Source of the DNA: Tenacibaculum discolor
GTDB lineage: Bacteria > Bacteroidota > Bacteroidia > Flavobacteriales > Flavobacteriaceae
Assembly: GCF_003664185.1 (NCBI RefSeq)
Contig: NZ_RCCS01000001.1
Span: 1 to 64,000 of the forward strand
Direction: 5' to 3'
Length of the DNA: 64,000 bases
Position numbers and translations under genes: made by a program. The notes under the pieces were generated by a model. It ran no database searches. It saw nothing but the letters and a program-made list of their open reading frames with translations, and was not told the origin of the DNA. Within the stretch, counting starts at the first letter, position 1. Every line of letters starts with the position of its first letter. This document shows positions 26,174-34,632 of this stretch, one piece after another.

Positions 26174-27298
26174 GTGATAACATTCTTAAAAAAATACAAA
26201 GCATTTATATATGGACTCATAATTTTTCGAATTGTAGTTCTAGTATTATCGCATTTTGATTTTATATATATAGATAATTCAGAACACCTATCTAATACCT
26301 TAAGTTTTCTCTTTTATTGGTTTTTGTTTTCATTACCCATTTATTATTTTCCTTTTTTTAAGAAACATAAGGCTAAGACACTTAAAATTTTAGGACTAAT
26401 GTTTCTTTTTATGCTTGTTTTAGTCAATGATGCCATTTCCAAAATAATTGATAACCCGATTACTTTTATTGGTATTATTTGTATTGGTTTGCTTTTCTTT
26501 TCAATTATAGCATCAAAATTCTTTAAAAAGTACGCTCTGTTTACAATAGCTTTTTATGTTTTGAGTTTGAGTTATTTTATCTATATAAGGGTATATATTG
26601 ATGATTTAAAAGTGTATTTACAACAAGAGAAAGAAATTAAAATTATTTTAGCAATCCCTTTTTTAGTTTTAATCTTCGGATGGTTTTTTCAGCAATGGAA
26701 ATGGTTAAAAACTTTAGAAACAAAAAAATCAAAAGTGGAATTATCGTTATTGAAAAGTCAAATAAATCCACACTTCTTTTTTAATACCTTAAATAACTTG
26801 TATGGTTTAACTGTAGAAAAATCTGATGAGGCACCAGAAGTTGTTTTGAAATTATCTGAGATGATGCGTTATACTATTTACATGGGAAAAGAAGATCTTG
26901 TTTCTTTAAAAGATGAAATAGACTATTTAAATAACTATATTGAATTACATAAAATTAGGTATCAAAAAGAAGTAGATATTCAATTTGATTATTTTAAAGT
27001 ATTAGATTATAAAGTTGCACCACTATTGTATATAATTGCACTAGAGAATGCTTTTAAGCATGGTGTTGAGAAATTAACCAAGAACGCTTATATTCATATA
27101 AAAATTAGTACGGATGATGGAATTGTAAGCTTTGAAATAGAAAACAATTTTGAAAAACTAGAAACAAAGCATAGTACTGGAATTGGATTAGAAAATTTAA
27201 AGCAAAGATTACAACTATTATACCCTAAAAAGTATCAATTAGCTATTGAAAATAGCGGTTCTGTATATAATTTATCTCTAAAACTAGATACAAAATGA
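26174..27298 (+). CDS. LytS-type sensor histidine kinase
   Basis: The 374-residue protein has about five hydrophobic segments in its first 175 residues, then a His_kinase domain whose phospho-accepting region reads SQINPHFFFNTLNNLYGL, and a C-terminal ATPase part (IIALENAFKHGVEKL, STGIGLENLKQRL). It signals to the LytTR regulator encoded next. The start is GTG 26174, preceded by an AGGG-like site. The TGA overlaps the regulator's ATG (ATGA), so they are co-translated. It diverges from the S41 protease operon, a possible target. The stimulus is unknown. Confidence 0.88.
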   Translation: MITFLKKYKAFIYGLIIFRIVVLVLSHFDFIYIDNSEHLSNTLSFLFYWFLFSLPIYYFPFFKKHKAKTLKILGLMFLFMLVLVNDAISKIIDNPITFIGIICIGLLFFSIIASKFFKKYALFTIAFYVLSLSYFIYIRVYIDDLKVYLQQEKEIKIILAIPFLVLIFGWFFQQWKWLKTLETKKSKVELSLLKSQINPHFFFNTLNNLYGLTVEKSDEAPEVVLKLSEMMRYTIYMGKEDLVSLKDEIDYLNNYIELHKIRYQKEVDIQFDYFKVLDYKVAPLLYIIALENAFKHGVEKLTKNAYIHIKISTDDGIVSFEIENNFEKLETKHSTGIGLENLKQRLQLLYPKKYQLAIENSGSVYNLSLKLDTK

Positions 27299-28002
27299 TA
27301 TATTATGTAATTGTTGATGATGAACCCATTGCACATCGTATTATTGAAAAATATTGTAATGATTTATCTCATTTAGAAAAAAAGGGAAATTGTTACAATG
27401 CATTTGAAGCCATGCAATTTTTAAATGAGAATGAAGTCAATTTATTGTTTTTGGATATAAATATGCCAAAATTATCTGGTTTTGATTTTTTAAAAACAAT
27501 CCCACATCCACCAAAGATTATAGTAACTACTGCTTATAAAGAGTTTGCATTAGAAGGCTATGAGCTTAATATTTCTGATTATTTGTTGAAGCCTTTTAGT
27601 TTTGAACGTTTTGTGAAAGCTGTTAATAAAACTATTGTAAGTCAATTGGTTGTAGGAAATAAAACTATCAAATCAGTAACTGAAAATACTAAAAAAGAAG
27701 CTAAAAGTTTTTTCTTAAAAAGTGACAAAAAATACCACCAAGTACATTTAGAATCCATTTTATTTATAGAAGCTTACGGACATTATACCAAAGTATATTT
27801 AGAAAATGGAATGATTTTAAGTCATGAGAAAATTTCTTCTTTTGAAGAGCTTTTACCAAAAAATGAATTTATCAGAATACATAAATCATTTATTATTTCT
27901 AAAATAAAAATTAATCAAATTGAAGGAAATAGAATTTTTATCAAAGAATATAAAATACCTGTTGGACAAACTTATAAAGGGAACTTAAATAAGTTATTTT
28001 AG
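27295..28002 (+). CDS. LytTR-family response regulator
   Basis: The 235-residue protein has a receiver domain with acidic VDDEP and phospho-acceptor Asp in LLFLDINMPKLSG, and Lys in LLKPFSFERF. Its C-terminal LytTR DNA-binding domain includes ILFIEAYGHYTKVYLENG and FIRIHKSFIIS. It overlaps the kinase gene by 4 bases. It is the DNA-binding output of the two-component pair. Confidence 0.92.
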   Translation: MIYYVIVDDEPIAHRIIEKYCNDLSHLEKKGNCYNAFEAMQFLNENEVNLLFLDINMPKLSGFDFLKTIPHPPKIIVTTAYKEFALEGYELNISDYLLKPFSFERFVKAVNKTIVSQLVVGNKTIKSVTENTKKEAKSFFLKSDKKYHQVHLESILFIEAYGHYTKVYLENGMILSHEKISSFEELLPKNEFIRIHKSFIISKIKINQIEGNRIFIKEYKIPVGQTYKGNLNKLF

Positions 28003-28037
28003 TATATAACTTTATTCTTTTTTAGTAAGCGTTAGCC

Positions 28038-28087
28038 AATATAAAAGAAAATAAAAAAAACCGTACAAAAAATGTACGGTTATACTA
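28038..28087 (-). terminator. Terminator of the esterase gene; copy 1 of a 50-bp duplicated unit
   Basis: On the minus strand the hairpin accgtaca/tgtacggt is followed by a run of Ts, giving a terminator behind the esterase gene. The 50 bases are identical to 29375-29424, which terminates the nitroreductase gene. Similarity continues weakly to about 28150, where it resembles the nitroreductase 3' end. Confidence 0.75.
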
Positions 28088-28166
28088 TTGAGTTCAAATG
28101 TAGTAATTACCTATATACTCTATGAAAAGGCTATCCATAAGTTATATAGGCTGTTAGCACACGTAT

Positions 28167-29351
28167 TTAATTTTTAAGTTCTTCCAATCGTTTTTTTATG
28201 TCAGTGTTTTTTGTATTCAACTCTAATGCTTTTTCATAATATTCAATAGCTTTCTTTTTATCTCCTTTTAACATGTAAAACTCCGCCAAGCTATCCCAAG
28301 TATTACTTGATGAGGGATAATTTTCTGTGTTATATTTGAAATAGAAAAAAGCTTTGTCTAAATCCTTGATTGTGTATAAAAATTGATAGCCAAAGTAATT
28401 GGCTAATTCTTCTCTTAAGAAAACTTTATACCCAAGTCTATCTGATAATTTGTCAAACCTTTTTTTAATCAATGTAGGGTTGGTATACATTTCATCATAG
28501 TTAATCATATACCCTCTAAACAAGTATTTCATACCATCCATAAATGAAACCAAAGGCATAGTATGGTGGTTTTCTTCTTTATAGCCATATTTTTTATATC
28601 CTAGACCTATGTTATAAGGATGCAATTGCTCGAATTTTTGAATAAATCTCCAAGTCAGATTAGCCTTTTCAGGGTAAACAGTGTTCTCTACTCTATCTAC
28701 GGTAGCTATATATACATCTTTATAGGTTCCATTATATTCTTTGAAGAATTTCTCAAGGTTCTTAAGGGTAACTTCATTATCCCACCAAGCGCTAAAATCA
28801 ATTACCAAATATGAATTAAATAATTCGGGTTTAGTAAATAAAGCGTGCAGTATAGGTAACCCAGTAAATGAATATCCCGAAAAAATTCGATAATTATTTG
28901 TTCTGTAGTTATTATCAATATAAGGAATAAGCTCTTTCTCGATAAATTTTATAAAATCGTTGGCACCGCCACTTATTTCTAGTCCTTTTTCTTCTTTTCC
29001 GGAGTAGCCTATCATGGACCTTGTAGGAGATGAATCTTTTAATCTATCTTGACTAGTAATACCCACTACTATCATTTCAGGAATTTGTGGGCTAGCATCG
29101 CTACTCATTTGGGCAACAGCTCCGGTGAAAGGGTGAAAAAATTTCCTGCCGTCAAGGAGGTAAAGCACAGGATAGTTTACATAATCATTGTTGTTATATG
29201 AATTAGGGAGATATATTGATATTTCTCTATTTGAATTAAGTATTTCAGATTTGATTGCAAATCTTTTACCAATAATAATGTCTTTTTTACTCTGTCCATA
29301 TGACAAATTTGAAAAGAAAGTTATTAATAGTATAGTAAATAATATTCTCAT
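28167..29351 (-). CDS. Secreted esterase (esterase D / IroE-type) with TPR tail
   Basis: The protein of about 394 residues starts with a signal peptide (MRILFTILLITFFSNLSYG). An alpha/beta-hydrolase of the putative-esterase family follows (PVLYLLDGRKFFHPF; nucleophile region FSGYSFTGLPILHAL), and His in EENHHTMP may complete the triad. The last 60 or so residues form a TPR-like tail (WDSLAEFYMLKGDKKKAIEYYEKAL read in part). The start at 29351 was chosen for its signal peptide; the longer frame to 29435 runs through the terminator hairpin. It sits alone between two copies of a 50-bp terminator repeat, which suggests insertion by duplication. Confidence 0.82.
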   Translation of the reverse strand: MRILFTILLITFFSNLSYGQSKKDIIIGKRFAIKSEILNSNREISIYLPNSYNNNDYVNYPVLYLLDGRKFFHPFTGAVAQMSSDASPQIPEMIVVGITSQDRLKDSSPTRSMIGYSGKEEKGLEISGGANDFIKFIEKELIPYIDNNYRTNNYRIFSGYSFTGLPILHALFTKPELFNSYLVIDFSAWWDNEVTLKNLEKFFKEYNGTYKDVYIATVDRVENTVYPEKANLTWRFIQKFEQLHPYNIGLGYKKYGYKEENHHTMPLVSFMDGMKYLFRGYMINYDEMYTNPTLIKKRFDKLSDRLGYKVFLREELANYFGYQFLYTIKDLDKAFFYFKYNTENYPSSSNTWDSLAEFYMLKGDKKKAIEYYEKALELNTKNTDIKKRLEELKN

Positions 29352-29374
29352 TTTATTTTTTTTAAGTGTCGGCG

Positions 29375-29424
29375 AATATAAAAGAAAATAAAAAAAACCG
29401 TACAAAAAATGTACGGTTATACTA
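29375..29424 (-). terminator. Terminator of the nitroreductase gene; copy 2 of the 50-bp unit
   Basis: This is the same hairpin and T-run as at 28038-28087, lying 20 bases behind the nitroreductase stop on the minus strand. It is probably the original copy, because the flanking bases continue into a complete gene. Confidence 0.75.
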
Positions 29425-29444
29425 TGATATTTCATGTATGGTAA

Positions 29445-30077
29445 TTACTTATACTCTATAAAAAGATTGTCTATAGGTTTTCTCACTTTGTATGTGTGTT
29501 GAGAGCTATCTTCTTCAGAGCGATAACCAACAGGAGCAATTACAGCAGCATTTAACCCTAACTTATTCAAGTCTAATATTTTGTTATAAGCTTCGGCGTC
29601 AAAACCCTCCATAGGACAAGCATCTATTTTAAGTTCAGAGCAAGCATTAAGCAAATTCCCCAAAGCAATGTAAACTTGGTTAGAAGTCCATTTGTTTTTT
29701 TCAACCAAAGTTCTGCTCATAACGTCAGATTTAATAAAATCAGCATATCCTTTAAAGTTTGAAATATTTACCTGTTCTATTTCAGATTTTAAAGAGAAAT
29801 AAGCATCTATATGGTCATTGGTAACCTTTGTATAATTACAAAACACAAATAAATGAGAAGCATCAGTAATTTGGCTTTGTCCGTAAGAAACAGCTTTCAA
29901 CTGTTCTTTTATTATACTGTCTTCTATAATCAAAACGGTATATAGTTGAAGACCATAGGAAGAAGGAGCTAATTGAATAGCTCTTTTTAAAAGTTCTATG
30001 TGTTGTGCTGAAACTTTTTTAGAAGCATCAAATTTTTTAGTAGCGTATCGCCACTCAAGGTTGTCTATTAAAGTCAT
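29445..30077 (-). CDS. NAD(P)H-dependent nitroreductase-family oxidoreductase
   Basis: The 210-residue flavoprotein shows the nitroreductase pattern: an N-terminal RYATKKFD (FMN-phosphate binding), APSSYGLQLY, and a C-terminal VIAPVGYRSEEDSSQH. Family members (NfsB/DrgA type) reduce quinones, nitro compounds or similar with FMN. Its own substrate is unknown. It is a single gene, with the large tandem repeat lying upstream of it. Confidence 0.88.
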   Translation of the reverse strand: MTLIDNLEWRYATKKFDASKKVSAQHIELLKRAIQLAPSSYGLQLYTVLIIEDSIIKEQLKAVSYGQSQITDASHLFVFCNYTKVTNDHIDAYFSLKSEIEQVNISNFKGYADFIKSDVMSRTLVEKNKWTSNQVYIALGNLLNACSELKIDACPMEGFDAEAYNKILDLNKLGLNAAVIAPVGYRSEEDSSQHTYKVRKPIDNLFIEYK

Positions 30078-30202
30078 ACTATTATTGTTTAAGAAAACAG
30101 CAAAATTAAAAGGGGAGTAGTTACAATGCCTTTACATATGTTGATTCAGCAATTTTTTACATTTTTTCTTTCTCAAAGGAGTTTGGATTGAAAATCCAAG
30201 TA

Positions 30203-30731
30203 AACGAAACCGTCAGCGAGCTTCGCTGAGCTTTCCTCAACGCAACGAAACCGTCAGCGAGCTTCGCTGAGCTTTCCTCAACGCAACGAAACCATCAGCG
30301 AGCTTCGCTGAGCTTTCCTCAACGCAACGAAACCGTCAGCGAGCTTCGCTGGTCTTTCCTCAACGCAACGAAACCATCAGCGAGCTTCGCTGGTCTTTCC
30401 TCAACGCAACGGAACCGTCAGCGAGCTTCGCTGGTCTTTCCTCAACGCAACGGAACCGTCAGCGAGCTTCGCTGAGCTTTCCTCAACGCAACGGAACCGT
30501 CAGCGAGCTTCGCTGAGCTTTCCTCAACGCAACGGAACCGTCAGCGAGCTTCGCTGAGCTTTCCTCAACGCAACGGAACCGTCAGCGAGCTTCGCTGAGC
30601 TTTCCTCAACGCAACGGAACCGTCAGCGAGCTTCGCTGAGCTTTCCTCAACGCAACGGAACCGTCAGCGAGCTTCGCTGAGCTTTCCTCAACGCAACGGA
30701 ACTATCAGCGCGTCACGTTGAGCTTTCCCTA
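30203..30731. repeat. 41-bp tandem repeat, 12 full copies plus one degenerate copy
   Basis: Repeats begin every 41 bases from 30203 to 30695. Each holds the hairpin cagcga-gct-tcgctg followed by gagctttcctcaacgcaac or the variant ggtctttcctcaacgcaac. Sub-types are ordered: aacgaaac units on the left, aacggaac units on the right, and the ggtc variant in copies 4-6. The last copy is diverged. The unit length is not a multiple of three and frames are broken by stops, so it is not coding. There are no spacers, so it is not a CRISPR array. Confidence 0.95.
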
Positions 30732-30854
30732 AGAAGGAATAAAGTTGGTTTTGAATGTAAACAAACAATTTTCTATTAAAAAGTAAAAAACAACGTGTGT
30801 GTAAATAACTATTAGTTTAGCTATTTTTTTAATTATAAGGCTTATACTACATAA

Positions 30855-30888
30855 AACAGCGGCTTGAATTTGAGTTCAAACCGCTGTT
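30855..30888 (-). terminator. Hairpin behind rsgA
   Basis: The inverted repeat aacagcgg-c-ttgaa / ttcaa-a-ccgctgtt (13 pairs with one internal mismatch) lies about 20 bases downstream of the rsgA stop on the minus strand. There is no long T-run, so the strength is uncertain. Confidence 0.5.
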
Positions 30889-30908
30889 AGTTATATGTGT
30901 TACTGTGC

Positions 30909-31976
30909 TTAGTATTTACTAGACTTTTTAATTTTTTTAAAATGTTTTACCATTTTTCCAAAATCTTTATCCTTTTTACGTTTTTCAGCAGCAGTAGCTT
31001 CAAAATGTTCTTTTTCTTTTTCCATCTTTAAATAGTTTTTATAAGAAAATTCATCTATTTCTCCAATTTCAACAGCTTTAGTAACAGCACATCCAATTTC
31101 TATAGTGTGTGTACAGTTTTTAAACTTACAATGTTTAGAACATTCAAAAATTATTTCGAATGTTTTTTCTAAACCATTTGATGTATCTGTTATTCCAACC
31201 TCTCTCATTCCTGGGTTGTCAATTAAAATACCGCCATTATCAAGAATTATGAGTTCGCGATGTGTGGTTGTATGTTGTCCTTTCTTAGAAAAACTACTAA
31301 CATTTTTAGTAACCATTAATTCTTTGTTAGCAAATGTATTTACTAGTGTTGATTTACCAACTCCAGAGGAACCTAAAAGACAATATGTTTTACCTTTTAC
31401 TATAATTTCTTTTAGTTTTTTATAACCTTGTTTAGAGATATTGCTAATTGCAAATATGGGTACATTATTAATTCTTTTTTTTAAGGAAACCATTAATTCT
31501 TTTAGCGATGTTTCGTTTATTAAATCAATTTTAGTAAGAATAATAATAGGTTGAATGTTTGATGTATTACAAATAGTGAGATATCTTTCAATTCTATTGA
31601 TGCTAAAATCTCTATCAACTGCCTGCATAATAAAGGCGTAATCAATATTTGTAGCAATTATTTGTATGTCGCCAAAATGACCAACTGCTTTTCTTGAAAT
31701 AATTGAATTTCGAGGGAGTATCTTATGAATTATAGAGCTATACGAATCATATATTACTAGTGCAACCCAATCTCCCACAGCAGGAAAATCTTCACGAGTA
31801 TTTGCAGTATACCTTAAGTTTCCTGTAATTTCAGCATCAAACTCTCCTTTTTCTGTTTTAACAACATACCGTTCTTTATGCTCAGAAATAATTCTTCCAA
31901 TTTCAAAGTCTTGTAAGTTATGTTCTATCTTTAATTTTTCTATATTATCGTTATATCCGAAATCTTCTAGTTTCAT
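30909..31976 (-). CDS. rsgA: Small-subunit ribosome biogenesis GTPase RsgA
   Basis: The 355-residue protein has the circularly permuted GTPase order: an N-terminal OB fold, then ILTKIDL (G4), GSSGVGKSTLVN (G1), and DNPGMREVG (G3), with a C-terminal zinc region (CSKHCKFKNCTHTIEIGCAV). RsgA checks late maturation of the 30S ribosomal subunit. The protein has a basic, Lys-rich C-terminal end, usual for the longer paralogue class. It is a single gene. Confidence 0.93.
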   Translation of the reverse strand: MKLEDFGYNDNIEKLKIEHNLQDFEIGRIISEHKERYVVKTEKGEFDAEITGNLRYTANTREDFPAVGDWVALVIYDSYSSIIHKILPRNSIISRKAVGHFGDIQIIATNIDYAFIMQAVDRDFSINRIERYLTICNTSNIQPIIILTKIDLINETSLKELMVSLKKRINNVPIFAISNISKQGYKKLKEIIVKGKTYCLLGSSGVGKSTLVNTFANKELMVTKNVSSFSKKGQHTTTHRELIILDNGGILIDNPGMREVGITDTSNGLEKTFEIIFECSKHCKFKNCTHTIEIGCAVTKAVEIGEIDEFSYKNYLKMEKEKEHFEATAAEKRKKDKDFGKMVKHFKKIKKSSKY

Positions 31977-32286
31977 ATTTTAAGTATTTTAAAATATAGC
32001 AAACACTTACGTTATTCATAAACTAAATGAGTTTAAACACATAAGCGTTCACAATTAATGTGTTTATATGTAAAATGTTAATAAATAGGAATGCTTCAGA
32101 TGGTTATCTGAAGTATAAAGTGGTGATAGCCTTAAGAAAATTGACTATCTATTTTACAATATCCGAATACGATATAGATGTAATAGACATAAAATTGTAT
32201 TAAAGGTCAAAGTTATAAAAAATATCTTTTAAAAGTTTAAAGAAGAAGAATGCTTTTAGTTGTTGTTTTAAGATTTCTTAAATATT

Positions 32287-32310
32287 TAGTAACTTTAATG
32301 TAAGTTACTA
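32287..32310. promoter_or_regulatory. Inverted repeat before a small frame
   Basis: An 8-bp inverted repeat (tagtaact / agttacta) with an 8-base spacer ends 12 bases before the ATG of the small frame at 32322. It could be an operator or a short hairpin in the leader. Confidence 0.25.
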
Positions 32311-32321
32311 AAAATGATTAC

Positions 32322-32435
32322 ATGAGAACTCTATATACCTTAATTGGAATAGCATATCTTCTGTTCGTAGTGGTGACGTCGTACATGATTCTAGTCGAGC
32401 CACTCATAAACGCATGTAAAAAAAGTAAAAAATAA
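32322..32435 (+). CDS. Possible small single-span membrane protein
   Basis: The frame encodes 37 residues. Residues 5-24 form one hydrophobic helix (YTLIGIAYLLFVVVTSYMIL), followed by a short acidic/polar stretch and a Lys-rich end (CKKSKK), the pattern of a small inner-membrane protein. There is no clear ribosome site. Support is limited to the transmembrane pattern and a strong hairpin behind the frame. Confidence 0.35.
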   Translation: MRTLYTLIGIAYLLFVVVTSYMILVEPLINACKKSKK

Positions 32436-32500
32436 CACGCTTCTAACTAATAATTATAAAAGAGAGGACTTTTTTCATCTTACATAATTAGAAGGACTTA

Positions 32501-32541
32501 TATACAAAAAGCAACAAACATTGTTTGTTGCTTTTTGTATA
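32501..32541. terminator. Bidirectional terminator
   Basis: A near-perfect 20-bp palindrome (tatacaaaaagcaacaaac... with its complement at 32522-32541) with A- and T-rich arms separates the small frame (+) from the cupin gene (-). It can stop transcripts from both sides. Confidence 0.75.
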
Positions 32542-32573
32542 GATTACTGGAAGTGTCCTTTTAACGGAATAAA

Positions 32574-33038
32574 CTATTTTTTTTCTATGATAGGAACTGC
32601 ATCAAAAGGGTCAACCATTGCGATAAATAAAACACAGGGACCATTATTTAAGCATTTAGCCCTGTGCGGTTTTTTTGCAGGACCATAAGCATATGAACCC
32701 GCTTTTAATACGGTAGCTTTTTCACCTTGGTATTGTACTTCTAAATCTCCTGAAATTAAAATCATTCGTTCAGGTGATTTATGTGTGTGACTTATAACTT
32801 CTGTATTAGGTTCTATTCTAAAGAAAAAATCTAAATTAGGTTTAGATATATCGCCATGAAGTATTGTAAAAGAACAGTTAGGAAAGAAATCAGGAGCAGG
32901 AAGCCATTTCAAACTCTTATTATTAACAGTTGTAGCAATAGAAGTTTCAGTGTTTGAAACACCATTGCTTTGAGCATTTAATCCGATAGCTAAAAAAGCT
33001 AGGATAAGGGTTAACAGGTTTAGTTTGTTTGTTTTCAT
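32574..33038 (-). CDS. Secreted cupin-domain protein
   Basis: The 154-residue protein has a signal peptide (LNLLTLILAFLAIGLNAQ) and a single cupin barrel. Metal-ligand motif 1 is present in part (ISHTHKSPERMILISGDLEV) and motif 2 as YGPAKKPHRAKC, so a metal site with several histidines is likely. Exported cupins of this size are common in Bacteroidota, but their substrate is not known. It is a single gene. Confidence 0.78.
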   Translation of the reverse strand: MKTNKLNLLTLILAFLAIGLNAQSNGVSNTETSIATTVNNKSLKWLPAPDFFPNCSFTILHGDISKPNLDFFFRIEPNTEVISHTHKSPERMILISGDLEVQYQGEKATVLKAGSYAYGPAKKPHRAKCLNNGPCVLFIAMVDPFDAVPIIEKK

Positions 33039-33876
33039 TTTGTTGATTTTTAGATACTTAATATAGTTAAAATAAACAGGGTTTCAAATTATATTAACTT
33101 GTTTATTATAAGTATAATCACTTGGAATTTCTGTATTTAATTTAAGAATCAGGATAAGTATAAGGAGACAGAAAGTTACAGTTTTTTTGCTTACAATAGT
33201 ACTATCAAAAAGTTACTTAAAGAATAAAATATTGAGCTGAATGTTATGTTTTGAGTATGAATGAAGTTAATAAACTCTCATGGTTGGTATTGAGCTACTC
33301 TGAAATTAAGAAAAACTAAACATTGCGAATAGGATTAGCTTTATTTTTTACTTTATGTTGGTTAAAGTTATCATAGAAAAAAATCTTTTTTGTTGTGACG
33401 ATTTTTTTGTCTGCTGTAATCTACTACTAACTCAAAAAAGAAAAATATATTCCTAATGAAATTACAGAAACTAGAATTTTTATTAATAATGGTTTATTAA
33501 TTTTGATGCAATCCCTGTATTTTGGGTTCATGGGCGAGATGAATTAACCCTTCTATTGCTTCTAAGAGTTAAAAATGTTTTACCTAGTTCTATAAAGTTT
33601 CTTGTTATCAAACCTGAAATATTTTTAAATAAAGTGAGAGGTCAGTTATTTAATTCAATTTATAAAAGAAAAAAATTAAGTAATCTTTAATTTAAAGGAG
33701 AATAAATTCGTTGTGCTTTTTTAATAATAATGTCTATTAAATTAACCATTTTAAAGATTACATTCAAAACTAATGTGAGATAAACCTAAATTTATTTTAT
33801 AAAAGAGAAAAACTACCTTTTTGTGTAAAGTTTAATAAAAAAATACTTGTTATTTTTGTTATAAAATATTATTGCA
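33039..33876. other. Gene-poor stretch before the RiPP locus
   Basis: These 838 bases lack a complete gene. They hold one stop-free frame that looks like a gene remnant (33490-33690, listed separately), and an element TTTGTGTA at 33820-33827 that recurs upstream of two other genes in the RiPP locus. The last 30 bases before 33877 contain a weak promoter-like TTG-N20-TATTATTG ending 2 bases before the ATG. Confidence 0.5.
33490..33690 (+). pseudogene. Possible remnant of a degraded gene
   Basis: A stop-free stretch of 66 codons without a usable upstream start reads like real protein (FDAIPVFWVHGRDELTLLLL, then VLPSSIKFLVIKPEIFLNKV and a Lys/Arg-rich end). I do not recognise the family. Stops upstream close the frame. 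It may be the 3' end of a decayed gene left at the edge of the RiPP locus, or chance in AT-rich DNA. Confidence 0.3.
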
Positions 33877-34632
33877 ATGGATATGAGATATAGTAGAAAT
33901 AGAATATATGTTAAACCAGAAGAGCAAGAAATTATTAAAAATTACCCTGTTTTATTGGGAGGATCTGGAATTGGTGGTGTTATAGCAGAATGTGCTTTGC
34001 GTTTTGGGTTTGAAAATATAACTATTGTAGATGGTGATCATGTTGAAAAATCAAATTTAAATAGACAAAACTATATTGAAGAAGATATCAATACCTCTAA
34101 AGTTAATGCTATTAAAAAACGGTTATTAGCAATAAATAAAGAAGCTAATATTAATGTATATAATAGCTTTATAACGTCAGAAAATTTAAAGGAATATATT
34201 CTTGATCATAAGGTAGCCATTAATGCTTTGGATTTTACTTCTGATGTCCCTTTAATTTTTGATGAGGTTTGTCAGCAAAATAATATACCAATTTTACACC
34301 CATATAATTTAGGTTGGGGAGGTTTGGTAGCTGTAATATCTCCCAATGGTCTATCATTAAAGGCTATAGCAAAAAACGGACAAAAAATCAATGAACTTCG
34401 AGTAGTTGAATATATTTCAAACTATATGAAGTTTTGGGGAACACCACAGCTCTGGTTAGATGAAGTATTACATGAGTACTTTAACGAAAATAAAAAATTA
34501 TCTCCACCACAATTATCTATTGGCTCTTGGATGGTTGCTAGTATGTGTACTCACCTTCTTTTTAAAATAGCTACAAATAAAGGATATAAAAAATTTCCAG
34601 AATTTTATTTTTCTACTATCAACATGAATTAA
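33877..34632 (+). CDS. E1-like ThiF/MoeB-family adenylyltransferase without a catalytic cysteine motif
   Basis: The 251-residue protein has the E1 nucleotide fold: GGSGIGGVIAECALRFG (phosphate loop), TIVDGDHVEKSNLNRQ (Asp and the Arg/Gln finger), Lys in SKVNAIKKRL, and ALDFTSD. These residues bind ATP and activate a protein C-terminus as an acyl-adenylate. The zinc-binding CxxC pairs of MoeB/ThiF are absent, and the few cysteines are not in the catalytic loop position. The stop overlaps the convergent luxR-type stop (shared TTAA). In the RiPP setting it could activate the precursor's C-terminus or an acyl carrier, but this is inference from location. Confidence 0.82.
   Translation: MDMRYSRNRIYVKPEEQEIIKNYPVLLGGSGIGGVIAECALRFGFENITIVDGDHVEKSNLNRQNYIEEDINTSKVNAIKKRLLAINKEANINVYNSFITSENLKEYILDHKVAINALDFTSDVPLIFDEVCQQNNIPILHPYNLGWGGLVAVISPNGLSLKAIAKNGQKINELRVVEYISNYMKFWGTPQLWLDEVLHEYFNENKKLSPPQLSIGSWMVASMCTHLLFKIATNKGYKKFPEFYFSTINMN

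Noticed and set aside
30203-30731. CRISPR array
   Set aside because: Repeats are head to tail without spacers, and no cas genes are near.
33257-33316. 20-residue frame (MNEVNKLSW...)
   Set aside because: Too short, no context or membrane pattern.
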